Shown: piece after piece, positions 10,801 to 20,040 of the stretch | Position numbering within the stretch: the stretch's first letter is position 1 | Layout of the letters: the number at the start of each line of letters is the position of its first letter | Source of the DNA: Bugula neritina | Lineage: Eukaryota; Bryozoa; Gymnolaemata; Cheilostomatida; Bugulidae | Assembly (NCBI GenBank): GCA_964035545.1 | Contig: OZ037772.1 | Span: forward strand, 2,076,001-2,140,000 | Direction: 5' to 3' | DNA: 64,000 nt | Notes under the pieces: model-generated | The model's database searches: none | The model's input: only the letters and a program-made list of their open reading frames with translations | What the model was told of the DNA's origin: nothing | Translations under genes and position numbers: made by a program

Positions 10801-13436
10801 CAATAAGATAAAATAAAAACTCAAACCCGAATACTAAGTCGCTATGAAATGCATTTTCAAGATAAAATATTCCCTTACTGGTTCTTCCAGTCCCACACTC
10901 GTCTCACAAACTCATCTCGTCCCAAATCGTGTCGAGTTTTATTCTCTTCTCTAGCGAGTTTTTTCTCGACGACAACTTGAGTAGCTATTCCTGCGTGGTC
11001 ACATCCGGGTACAAACAGTGTCACCTTCCCATTCATCCGGTGCCTGACAATACAACAGAACTGACACCTGCAGACACCTGACAATACAAGCATATCAGAC
11101 ACCTGTAGATATTCTGGAAAGGTGCTGAGAGAAATATCTGTGGTTGAAACAACATCAATATAATAGATGAATGACTTATGCCAACCGGTACTTAACACAA
11201 ATTTTCTCAGCATTCAAAAAAGAATTAACAGGGGGATGTTAATAGCCTGTCTGTGGAACAACTCCAAGTGACTTGGCAAGATGCCGAAATGTCATGTAGT
11301 CACCACCAGAGGAATGGTGTCTACTGTTACATGCTATAAGCTACATACACCACCAGTTTAGTGACTAGGTAAGTACGGAGTTGTCTCATCTATATGAATG
11401 AACATCTCACCACCGAACTATCGCATCCTCAACTGCCCCCGTGAGGCCATGTCCTAGGTGAAGAGTCCCGGTCACATTAGGGGGAGGGATCAGGATGATA
11501 AACTTCTCTTCAGGTGTGAGTTTCAGCACATCTCTACCTGTTACAAAGCAACCAATCACATCTCTCTCGGTTACAAAGTAAAAAGCAACCAATCACAGTA
11601 CCTGTTACAACAGAGTAACAAATCACACCTCTACGTGTTAGAAGTAACCAATCACACATTATAGACTTTACTATGATGAGAAGTGTACCTTTGAGATTAT
11701 ACTCAGGTTTGAAGAATCCTTCCTTCTCCCACCAAAAGTACCAGGCAGCTTCCACATAGGACGGGGAGTAAGAATCAGGCATGAGACACGTCGTGTCTAG
11801 AATAATAGAAAACTATAAAGTAATGGGGAGCAGCTGTGGTCTAGGGGTTAGAGCGTTTGTGTAGTGAACACGAAGCCATTGTTTGACAAAGGCCATTGGT
11901 GACGTTAGAAAGAGCATCCAGTCATAATTGCTCCTCTGCCACATCTAAATAAGTCCTTAGCCTGTTTTAACAAAAATGCTTTCCACCAGGAGTCTCTCAC
12001 AAGGTTGGTGACTATACACTGATATCTAGATATACTAAGTTGAGACTTGTCTTCTACTGGTCCATACAGTTCAAATATGATAAACACATGTATAAATACA
12101 ATAATCTATTCATAGCCCAAAGTCTAACCACCAACTAGGACGAATAAATAAGACGGTGGCCTGACACTACTACTACTACAACTTATATAACTTATACACA
12201 GCAGACTGTTAGGAGTATTTGAATCTGAGGCTATCCAATGTATGAGTAGGGCAGCCCTAAATGTAGGATATTGGAATACCATGTCTTATTACTTCAGTCT
12301 AAAGCAGTGTTTATACCTTCACGATTTTCAGTCAGAAATTCAATTTTGCCGAGTTGCATTTCATTGTAAAAGCCAATCATAAAAATTTTTGCTTTGTACA
12401 TGCTTAATCAAATAATTTTAGAGTAACAATCAAAGGGAATGATAACTCCTTTAGATATGGGGTATTCATGTTTATAATTACATCGGCTGTCTTTTTCAAT
12501 TATCACTTATGCTGTCAACTTAATTTATTACGTTTTCAAAGGGCATCAAATAGTGATTAAGCGAGTTATATTTGAGTATTACAGAGTGAGCTCCCTTATT
12601 AATATGATTTCAACAACTTTAAGTAAGACTATAGAGGGGCGGGAAACACTGAACTCCTTTTAGTAAAGATAGAAACGCAACTTCAGTTTAAACTGCTTAC
12701 ACACATAACTGTGTGTTCACTACCGAGCAGTGTACACTGATAAATCAGTGCTTCAACTGAAACTTGTAAGTAAAAGAATGAAGAGCCCAATTGAGTATAA
12801 AATGTAGAGAATAATTGAACTGAACCTTTCTTATGGCCAACTGGTGTGTCCACGTTATACGTTACTACAGCCTTTTCCTTTTTCTCTTTCACTTTTTTCT
12901 AGAAAAATAACAACAATCAAACTTGAAGAAAATAAAATAGAAATTGTTAGCTGCAGATACAGACAACTTCCAGGTAAAAGTACAGCCATACAGCCGCAAT
13001 ACGAATATGCAATTCAAGTAACACTTTCATGTAGAAGTACAACCATAAATACGAATAGAAAGCAACACAAGTATATACATTTAAGAGCAGTAGTGTAGAA
13101 ATCGAGATAGCCTAGGTTCTTTAATCTTAATATCAAATTTTGGTTTGGGGTGCGGCTTGAAATTCTAACAAGAACACAACTTCTCATGCTACATTTCTAA
13201 TCTATAACAGAGGCTTTTCTCAATTTCTCCATTACTGCACCTACCTTAGTATATATAGAACCTGTAACTAACTAAACAGACACCTCAGTAGTCGTGGCAG
13301 ACTCTGCCTTCTGTTTAGCCTGCTTAGCTTGAAACTTGGCTAGTTTAGCAGCTTCAGCAGCTTCTTTTTTCAACACTTTCTCAGATTTCATCTTGACCTC
13401 GCCAGTTGGCGCATCACCAGAGTTCACTTCCGACAT
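5372..13436 (-). CDS. VARS: Valyl-tRNA synthetase, N-terminal and catalytic exons (partial; 3' exons not in window)
   Basis: Class I synthetase that charges tRNA-Val in the cytosol. Exons inferred on the minus strand: 13,284-13,436 (ATG at 13,436; Lys/Ala-rich N-terminal helix), 12,826-12,898, 11,689-11,796 ([15 protein letters not shown]), 11,411-11,537 (contains [14 protein letters not shown], the HIGH motif), 10,879-11,043 ([16 protein letters not shown]), about 10,513-10,594 ([15 protein letters not shown]), 10,240-10,359 ([13 protein letters not shown]), 9,782-9,935, 9,067-9,201 (editing region, EMEFGTG), 8,248-8,329 ([16 protein letters not shown]), 6,694-6,855 ([19 protein letters not shown]), 5,372-5,477. 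Phases agree across most junctions. Two problems: the exon with the conserved AVKITPAHDPND segment should lie between 9,067 and 8,329 but is absent, and the exon near 10,594 lacks an AG acceptor. The KMSKS half of the enzyme and the anticodon-binding domain are not found, so the gene either continues beyond the arrays or is truncated. Confidence 0.88.
5518..6294. mobile_element. CACTA-like non-autonomous DNA transposon, copy 1 (777 bp)
   Basis: The left end is CACGGGCTTTCCATGTATCG and the right end, read inward, is CACCAGCTTTCCATGTACCG: imperfect terminal inverted repeats beginning CAC. It is flanked by a 3-bp direct repeat TAT on both sides (5,515-5,517 and 6,295-6,297). Subterminal regions hold many copies of GATCGATCT and of TTTCCATG, as expected for the subterminal arrays of CACTA/CMC elements. 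The interior is AT-rich with no transposase ORF. It lies in an intron of the valyl-tRNA synthetase gene. A nearly identical copy in inverse orientation lies at 60,068-60,809. Confidence 0.85.
6384..6481. mobile_element. CACTA-like miniature element, copy 3 (98 bp)
   Basis: A short derivative with the same termini: left CACAGGCTTTCCATGGACG and right, read inward, CACTGGCTTTCCATGGATCG. It retains one GATCGATCT cluster on each side and has lost the AT-rich interior. The flanks are AAT and AAA, so the 3-bp target duplication is imperfect. It lies 90 bp from copy 1, in the same intron, and both are preceded by a related flank (GGTCAAGAGGTCACT-like), so local duplication of the target region is also possible. 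Confidence 0.75.
6482..6580. repeat. Short minisatellite, about 22-bp unit
   Basis: Four to five degenerate copies of a unit close to GCCACACCCACTCCAGAAAG directly follow the miniature CACTA-like element. No coding function is apparent. Confidence 0.7.
6870..8235. repeat. 22-bp minisatellite with embedded (AT)n tracts
   Basis: Tandem copies of TATATACTATACAGTACTAA and variants are interrupted by four long pure AT dinucleotide tracts, near 7,048-7,098, 7,255-7,326, 7,591-7,656 and 7,813-7,866. The block from about 7,050 to 7,590 recurs at about 7,590-8,110, so the array grew by duplication of roughly 540-bp segments as well as single units. It occupies the intron between the valyl-tRNA synthetase exons ending at 8,248 and starting at 6,855. 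Confidence 0.92.
8330..9066. repeat. Intron containing a 23-bp minisatellite (8,700-9,058)
   Basis: About fifteen copies of a 23-bp unit, GGCTATGAATATACAGGACAA plus two bases, with few changes, occupy 8,700-9,058. The remaining 370 bp (8,330-8,699) shows no recognisable exon on either strand. By homology this interval should contain the valyl-tRNA synthetase exon between the segment ending at 9,067 and the segment starting at 8,329, but I could not find it. Confidence 0.85.
9202..9781. other. Intron of valyl-tRNA synthetase, no gene seen
   Basis: Between exons 9,067-9,201 and 9,782-9,935 there is unique-looking sequence. It includes a pair of imperfectly inverted GTACGG/CCGTAC-rich blocks (about 9,371-9,393 and 9,431-9,453) that could form a hairpin. 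Nothing else is recognised. Confidence 0.5.
11411..11537 (-). CDS. VARS: Valyl-tRNA synthetase exon carrying the HIGH ATP-binding motif
   Basis: This exon runs from acceptor TAACAG (just above 11,537) to donor GTGAGA (just below 11,411). It encodes the start of the Rossmann fold, including [14 protein letters not shown] and ending AVEDAIVR before a split Trp codon. The HLGH tetrad is the class I HIGH signature that binds ATP. Phase 1 entry and phase 2 exit match the exons on both sides, which is strong support for correct splice sites. Loss of the gene elsewhere is therefore not due to this exon. Confidence 0.9.
11826..11895 (+). repeat. Possible tRNA-derived SINE fragment
   Basis: The stretch GAGCAGCTGTGGTCTAGGGG followed by TTAGAGCG resembles a tRNA 5' half with an A-box-like TGGTCTAGGGG. 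A related start, GGAGCAGCTGTGGTTTAGGG, occurs at 38,999 and again in its duplicate near 42,665; there a decayed B-box-like GATTTGAATCTC follows. This suggests a dispersed tRNA-derived SINE family rather than a functional tRNA gene. No cloverleaf closes here. Confidence 0.45.
11897..12825. other. Intron of valyl-tRNA synthetase, no gene seen
   Basis: AT-rich sequence between the exons at 11,689-11,796 and 12,826-12,898. I see no repeat family, RNA gene or coding exon on either strand. Confidence 0.5.
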
Positions 13437-14408
13437 GTTCGATTATTGTGAAACTTCTCTTAAAACACAGTCAGCCGTCATGGAACTAATAGATATCTCA
13501 ATACTAAACATACAAACTACTGACCCAGTATAGTTTTATACAGATATCTTAATACTAATAATATAAACTAATGGCTCAGTATTGCCTTAGTTATGCGTGG
13601 GAGTTCAGTGATAAAACTCCTATAAACCACACAGTTCAATAATGAAAGACTGTGACTTTTCACAAACAGACATCTCATCTCTGATTCTAATGAGACATCA
13701 CGAAATTTTCAGACAAACGATATTGCATTTCAACTTTGTGACTATCACATAATAATAATCATTGTCATTTGAAAGATTCTGCTAAAATCGAAATGCCAAT
13801 GTTAATCACAAGGTCAACCATATATGACTCAGTCTGATGACTGACGGTTATGCTTAATGATTAATTAGTAATATGAATAGATTGCAAGTGATCAGCATGA
13901 TGATGGTGATGATTGCTTTTCACCATCAAAGGTCAAACTTTGTAATTGCAGCTTGAAATGTAAAATTAAATAATATTACTTTTATTTAATTATACAAGTA
14001 TAACTTACTATCATAACAATATTCAACTTTATGTAGTCATTATGCACATGATAACGGTTTACCTTTTACTTTAGGTGATAATTATACTATTCACGATTAT
14101 CATTATGTCTACCATTATGATTATCTCAACTTTAACTTATCAATTACGATAATTAACCATTTATTTTTAATGATAAAAATTTAAATCATTGAATGAACAC
14201 TAAAAGTAATTTAAATTCACACTTTTATTATCATAACTATCAAATTAATATTAATAGGCATATTTGATTTTTAGATTACAATAATAATTATCAAATCATG
14301 GTATAGAATTAAATATTATAGTTAATATTATTATAAATATAATTAATATAATTGTATTTATTGAAACTAAAATAGTAAAGTAAACTAAATGAATTATCGA
14401 CATGAGTA
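13437..14408. other. Upstream region of valyl-tRNA synthetase, AT-rich, no gene seen
   Basis: The first exon's ATG is at 13,436 on the minus strand, so any promoter should lie here. No clear TATA element or CpG-rich block is visible. From about 13,900 the sequence becomes rich in short ATCATAAT/ATTATGAT motifs. Confidence 0.45.
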
Positions 14409-14812
14409 TGAGTAGGCCACAACTAGAAGGTGCAGCAGCAATTTGAGATCCCCGTTTGCAATACCTCATTAAAGATATAGAACAGGTGCAAAATAATGCA
14501 ATCAGATTCATTGCTAAATTGAAAGGCAGAGACAGTATCACTGTGGCACGTGGCAAACTAAACCTAGAATCTCTCCCCGACAGACGCTTCAAGCTGAGGC
14601 ACAAGTTACTGTTGCGACTTCTATCTAATGAGGGAAATCAGGCATTTCTAACCAACTCCTATGAGCTGATGAACAGTAAAACCTAAAATACTAGGTTTAC
14701 TAAGGCATCAAGCAGGGACGATCCCCCAACCATTTTTGCAAAATCAGCAGCCTACTACAGCAGCTTCTTTCCAAAAACAGCCCGGGAGCTTAAGTCTATG
14801 CTAAATAATTAG
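14409..14812 (+). pseudogene. LINE reverse-transcriptase C-terminal fragment, degenerate
   Basis: One plus-strand frame reads the region after the reverse-transcriptase core of a CR1/jockey-type non-LTR retrotransposon: RPQLEGAAAI, then DPRLQYLIKDIEQVQNNAIR, RFKLRHKLLLRLL and finally SFFPKTARELKSM. The RPQLE..A.WDP and FFPKT motifs are typical of these ORF2 proteins. A TGA at 14,444 replaces the expected Trp before DPR, and a TAA lies at 14,684. The element is 5'-truncated, with no upstream polymerase motifs. It is a dead insertion upstream of the valyl-tRNA synthetase gene. Confidence 0.8.
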
Positions 14813-16523
14813 TCAATACACCAGAGTTGTATATGTGCAACATACTGAAAATACTTGCTAGCCTGTAATCGGCAACTGTAGAGGTGTGCCTCTTGCTACA
14901 TGCTCTAATGCGTGTAAGAGGTAAGAGGACTATCAATATGACTATCAATATGACTAGGAGTACCCAAGTACCAGTAGACATAGTAGCTGTAGAAAGTCTA
15001 TCCCAATCAGTAACTGTAAGCCGTAAGGGCTAAGACTATCACTAGGAATATAAAAAACTATAACTTGAGTATAACTAATTGAAGGTGAGTTAATATAAAT
15101 TATTTTAATAAATATAATCACTACAAAATGAAATATTCATTATAAATATTTATACTTTTATTTTATAATAATTTTTAAATTTATTTAAATCATTTTATTT
15201 AGGTTCATCACCTTTCATTATGATTAATGAAATTCATAAATCATATTCATAAAGATAATGATAATGACTTAAAAAAATGAAAAGTGATAAACCCATAATC
15301 ATAATGATTATTAGTATCATTTATCGCTTATCAGTGATACTCATAATCATAATGATGATCTTGATCATAATCAATATGAATATCAATATCATGTTATACT
15401 TATACTTAAACTTATACTTATAGTTATTGATTATTCAATAATTATAATTGATTGATTCTTATTCATATTAATAATGAATAAAAAATTATATCAACACTAC
15501 AACTTACTACATCAAGATTGACGCATAGTATAATACACACTGGCACTGGTACTACAATAATAATAATATTCAGAAATACTTGAAGCATACAGAAAATGAT
15601 AAAGATGATGCAAGAGCCAATACACACATACAATTAGAAAAGCAACCGCGTCGCTTTGATCTTAAAGAATCGCTAGAAGTTGTACCAAGTTTGGAGTCAG
15701 TGAGTGCAGCGTTAAAGAGATGCAATAAACCACTGAACCTAGTGGCTACCAACTTTGTGCTATTTCAAGTTGAATGCAACAAAAAGAACCCTAAATTATT
15801 ACTCTGCGGGTTGATACGATAAGACTGACGATCGAGTTTAGCAGATATATGTATATATATATATATATGGTGACAGATCACAGTCTTAAAAAATTAGGCG
15901 ATTCGCAGTACTTTGCTTTTAAAAGTTTCAGTTTGCACAGTGTGGTTAATACAATATAATATCATTATTATTATTATATATCCTACTGAGTTTGCAAATC
16001 ACTACTAGTACTGAAATGGAAAAATAGTGTTGTATGTTATTAGGATACTATGCAATAGCCATAAACATAATATCATAATATATATATATTAATATATTTA
16101 TAGCGTATGTAGAATTGAAATATTATGTGGCAATGATGATAGCTATCATTATCATAATCATTTCGTTTTGCCTTTTTACTTTTTAGTTTTTAGTTAAGAC
16201 TAGTCTTAACTAAAAACAAAAAAGTAAGAGCTGAGACTTACTACAGTTTGAGTTTTACTTTTAGTTTACAACTTACTCTTAGAGTAAGAGTTAGAGTTAG
16301 TGAGTAAACTTAGTTTTATCATATTGATTTTCACTTTAAATTGAACAGTTATCACTTATCCAGTTGATATTCATATTGATATTGGTATTGGTTATGACAT
16401 TCTGATAGTGATTCACTTCAAGTCAATAACTGACCCTATGATAATCATAATGATTATCATTATGATAAACTTAGTCTTAGAGTTAGAGTTCATCACTTCT
16501 TGAGCACCAATTGATACTAATAC
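14813..16523. other. AT-rich cryptically simple sequence, no gene seen
   Basis: Dominated by short self-complementary motifs such as ATAATCATAATGATTATC and by runs of TTACTTTTAG-like sequence. It contains one strong palindrome (separate entry). A stretch at 15,580-15,822 is open for 80 codons on the plus strand, but its translation resembles nothing known. The Ty3/gypsy element inserted at the right border. Confidence 0.5.
16176..16227. repeat. Near-perfect 52-bp palindrome
   Basis: Arms of about 26 bp are centred on GACT/AGTC at 16,201/16,202. The inner 16 bases of each arm (TTTTAGTTAAGACT and flank) match perfectly, then one mismatch, then further pairing through TTTTT and CA. There is no loop. 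It lies about 300 bp from the Ty3/gypsy insertion. Confidence 0.75.
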
Positions 16524-16795
16524 TGTAGTAATTTGTGTAACTACTATGCGTGGGTTCCTAGCTTGTAATTATGTCTATTTATCTACACCAATAAAGTATT
16601 TAAGTAAGAGTTTCCAAAGTTTATTTACTACTAATTATATAAAAGATACAGCACGTACACAGATTAGAGATTACATCTTCACTTAGTTAACACGCTCTCT
16701 CTACTGCAAAACTACTACTAGCTGAGGGTTATCACGTGATGCACACGGATAGGCTGAAGGAATACGGGGGACGCGCGTATTACGTCCTCACTACA
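16524..16795 (-). repeat. 3' LTR of the Ty3/gypsy element
   Basis: A 272-bp repeat identical to 23,822-24,093 except at two sites: CTTCACTTAG versus CTTCGCTTAG, and TACGGGGGAC versus TACGAGGGAC. It starts TG and ends CA. On the minus strand it contains a TATATAA element and an AATAAA signal about 15-20 bp apart, a plausible promoter and polyadenylation signal. Confidence 0.95.
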
Positions 16796-16806
16796 CCGCC
16801 CCCCCA
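16796..16806 (-). promoter_or_regulatory. Polypurine tract of the Ty3/gypsy element
   Basis: Directly upstream of the 3' LTR on the minus strand lies TGGGGGGGCGG, a purine-rich run in the position where plus-strand DNA synthesis is primed. It is short and has one pyrimidine near its end. Confidence 0.65.
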
Positions 16807-17146
16807 GCAGAAAGCCCTACTTTCTGATAACACAGATACAATAAATTCGAACATAAAATGTTATAAAACTAAAAAAAACCGAGAGCGTGTGGCACATAAA
16901 AGAAAAACCTGGCTATGTACAGTAATAAGAAAACATATACATATAAAAAAATATAACAGTAAATACACAATGGCACCGGCGGGAGGCACTTATAAAGGAA
17001 TAGTTTATAGAGGTAGAGCTGTATACTGGTAGGTTACTATACACTGTTACACTGAGTAATTGTTTGTGAGCACCGGCGTGAGAAGGGTCTGGAATGGGGC
17101 ACCACCTGCTGTACCATCACGGATAGGGAGAGGAGGGACATCATCT

Positions 17147-18235
17147 TCAAGCACTTCCTTTCATTCGGGCTACAGAGGCAGAGAGAGCCCGGAGTTCTGA
17201 TGCAGCGGCGGAGATTCTCGGTGTCAGTCTTTGCACCTCTTTCTCTAATTCTCGTATCCGCTCTTCTGCCTCGCCTAGATTCCGGGCAGGGGCAGAGTGT
17301 CGGTTGGGGGATGAAGATGGCCAACGCCGTTTACGAGAAGGCCTTGGGGAGACAGGGGGGGAGGGACGCCATCGCTGTGGTATATCAATGCGTCGTAACA
17401 CGACTCTTGGTATGGAGTCGGGGCGGGGCACTGTGCGTGCGGGGGGTGAGGGACGGGATACGCGTGGTTTCCTATATCCGGGTGGTTTAGGGCAGGGTCC
17501 CTGTGTGATGGTCCTGGGTGCGGGGAATTCCTGACGCAGCCGTTCATATCGAGCTGGGTCTGATATGAACGGTCGGATGAGATTAAGGAATTGTGGAAAG
17601 GAGGGTTCGTCGACTTCGAACAGGTGTCCAACATGGCATCCCATAGTTCGCTGGTGACGGAGGATGTAGTCCCTGTGGTAACTATATTCACCACAGGGAC
17701 AAAAGGTGGTGAAATAATGTTGGGGAATATGAACTCGAAGTCTTCGTGGAGTAGTGAAGTGAAGCTGGCATAAACGGCAGGTGGTGCATTTGTCGTCTCC
17801 CTTGTGCTCTCGTATCAGTGTTTCTGTATCTGGTGTAACCCAGCATGACTGCTGTAAGAGTGCCTCCGGAAGAGTAGTGGGAACGGGTTCCTCGTTCCAA
17901 GCCATTTCTAGTGACGGCATGTCACCAGAGAGAGGAGAGAGAGCGGTATCTAAAAGAGCAGAATTACTGTTAGATCGAGTATGATCTTTACACCATAATT
18001 CTGATGACAACCGACTGTTACTAGTCTGGGAGTCATACATCTTTTCAGATAGCACTCGAGGGACTGAGTCGTGTCGTGTAGACTGACAGAGAGACATAGT
18101 GTCAAGCTCCAGATCTAGTAGATCGTCGGCCATCTTTATGTTCTCGTCGCCTTTCACGTAGGACTCAGTCCCCAGTAGTTGTGATTCAATCAAGGCGATT
18201 AAATCAGAACTGACTGATGGTAGACTGGTTTCCAT
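17147..18235 (-). CDS. Third ORF of the Ty3/gypsy element: zinc-finger, coiled-coil protein
   Basis: An intact 362-codon ORF between pol and the 3' LTR, on the same strand as gag-pol. Residues about 155-210 carry clustered Cys and His residues: CTTCRLCQLHF, RVHIPQH, FCPCGEYSYHRDYI, RHQRTMGCHVGH. They suggest two linked C2H2-like zinc fingers. A Pro/Arg-rich basic stretch follows (about 250-315; RKRRWPSSSP could be a nuclear localisation signal). It ends in a predicted coiled coil (EAEERIRELEKEVQRL). It lacks the signal peptide and transmembrane segments of an env protein. A GTAAGC splice-donor-like site lies in the 66-bp gap upstream, so expression from a spliced or subgenomic RNA is possible. 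The function is not known to me. Confidence 0.8.
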   Translation of the reverse strand: METSLPSVSSDLIALIESQLLGTESYVKGDENIKMADDLLDLELDTMSLCQSTRHDSVPRVLSEKMYDSQTSNSRLSSELWCKDHTRSNSNSALLDTALSPLSGDMPSLEMAWNEEPVPTTLPEALLQQSCWVTPDTETLIREHKGDDKCTTCRLCQLHFTTPRRLRVHIPQHYFTTFCPCGEYSYHRDYILRHQRTMGCHVGHLFEVDEPSFPQFLNLIRPFISDPARYERLRQEFPAPRTITQGPCPKPPGYRKPRVSRPSPPARTVPRPDSIPRVVLRRIDIPQRWRPSPPVSPRPSRKRRWPSSSPNRHSAPARNLGEAEERIRELEKEVQRLTPRISAAASELRALSASVARMKGSA

Positions 18236-18300
18236 GAGTGGAAATGTTAGCTCAGAGCAAGCTTACCTGAGAACCCGGTATTTGTAATCATACTCAGCGT

Positions 18301-18762
18301 TCAAGCTTGGATGTCCGTGGATTGAGTTTGAATGCGTCTTCCCTTGACAACGTCAGCGTACGAAAAGACTGGGCAGCGTGGTTGTTGCGCACGGCTGGAA
18401 CTATTTGCCCCGGGCGTAGTAGTTTTGTTTACTACTCCGCCTTCGCAAAAGTTGAGATTTCCGTGGTGTTCACAACTCCCACGCTTTGTTGCCAGTCCTT
18501 CCGTACGGCGCCCGGCTAGACTTTCATAACTGCCGTTTGTAACACGGTCACATATGAAATCTTTAAGGTATGCTGGGGGTTGTCTAGTACGCTGTCCCCG
18601 TTCCAGGGGAGGTGACGTATCAGCTGGAGAGGGAGTTGTAGCTGGTGGTTGGGGCGGCGTACTCACTGGTGGGCTATTTTGCTCCACCTGTGGTGTTTCT
18701 GGCCCGCCGTTGGTGGTGGTGTTCCCCTCTCCGCTGTTGTCTCCAGATGGAGCCCCTCCCAC
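18301..18762 (-). pseudogene. C-terminal tail of pol in the original gag-pol frame
   Basis: After a run of eight C residues on the minus strand (about 18,759-18,767), the frame used by gag-pol becomes the informative one again. It encodes a Pro/Thr-rich linker and RTRQPPAYLKDF, a motif common at the end of retrotransposon pol proteins. The integrase frame ends shortly after, at 18,674. The simplest reading is a one-base expansion of the homopolymer that compensates the earlier frame change. It ends 66 bp before the third ORF. Confidence 0.65.
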
Positions 18763-20040
18763 GGGGGGGGTTTTGCACTTCCGGATGCGGATGCGGAACC
18801 GGAAGTGGTGGGGGTAGACTTGGTAATCGGGGCGGTGGGCGCACTTCCGTTGGTGGGAGTGGCGTCTCCTGCCTCACCAAGTCCTCTCTCCGCGGCACAA
18901 CCACTTCATATTCTGGTCCATGCCGTTGCCGCCCACGCGTTACTGTCTGCCTCCTGGGCTCCAACAACGGGGGGGCTGCTCCTGCTGCTCCTGGGCTAGC
19001 CCAATACGGTTTCAAGCGGACTTCGTTCTGGACAGAGACCTGTCCAGATCGCTCCAACTTGTACGTATGATTGGGCATAGCCTCAACTACTACGTAGGGT
19101 CCCACAAACTTAGGCTGGAGCTTAGCCGCTTGTCCTCGACGCCTACGGTAGTTGACCATCCACACCCAGTCCCCAGTTTGATAGAGGGGTGGTTCCTGAG
19201 AGTCCTCTCGCCGTACCTGCCACTGCTTCGCCCGCAGTATTTCGTGTGCGGCCCTCAGGTCCTCTACCAATTTACTGGCATACTCGTGGATGGTATAGTC
19301 CTGCTCTGGGATGTGGTATGTGAGGTGGTCAGGCACTCGCGTCTCTTGACCGAGCATCAGGAGGTTAGGGGTTTCCCCCGTACTGGTGTGTGGTGTACTA
19401 CGGTAGGCCCGCATGACTTGCGGCAGTACCGTATCCCACTCCTCCTGACCCCGGCCGAGGAGCAGACTGCGCAGTGCATCGCCCAACATGCGGTTGTTGC
19501 GTTCCACCACCCCGTTGCCCTGAGGATGGTACGGGGTGGTCCTGCTTTGGTTTACTCCCCAGAGGCGGCAGAGGTCGCTCAACAGTTGGGACTGGAATTG
19601 AGCCCCCTGGTCCGAATGTATTTGCTCAGGTAGTCCAAGATAGCAGAATACATTTTGGTCCAGCACCCTGGCCACCGTGGGGGCGGACGCATCTGGAATA
19701 GCCAGGGCGTCCGCCCACCGTGTAAAGTGGTCGGTTAATACTAGGATCCAACTGTTTCCTCTGGGGGTGACGGGCATGGGTCCGACTAGGTCGATAGCTA
19801 CCACCTGCCATGGCCTCCCAGCATATAGCCTACGCCGTCCCGCTTCACCAGGGAGACGGCCATGCTTGCTGGCCTGGCAGATTTCGCATTGTTTGACTCT
19901 ACGCCGCACCTCACGCTCCATGCCGGGCTAGTACCACCGGAGTTGTAACTTGGAGAGCACCCTGCTCACCCCGGCGTGGGCTTGCTTGTGGGTGTCCCAT
20001 ACTAACTCTTGTCGATGGCGGCTGGGCAGATCACCCTCTT
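18674..20040 (-). pseudogene. Integrase part of pol, separated by a frameshift and an amber stop
   Basis: In the minus-strand frame one base out from gag-pol, the region 20,040-19,931 reads the zinc-binding start of integrase (HKQAH and, after the stop, CEIC). A TAG at 19,928-19,930 interrupts it at a position normally held by an aromatic residue. From 19,921 a 415-codon frame carries the DDE core: VAIDLVGP, then IHSDQGAQF, then GVVERNNR. A GPY-type C-terminal module (KFVGPYVVVEAMPNHTYKLE) follows near residue 270. The break from gag-pol lies near 20,010-20,030. Both lesions look like simple point changes in a recent copy, or sequence errors; a programmed shift is unlikely because gag-pol is already one frame. 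Confidence 0.85.

Noticed and set aside
18645-19633. Plus-strand frames of 116-237 codons inside the retrotransposon
   Set aside because: Antisense shadows of the GC-rich integrase coding region; no homology in their own sense.
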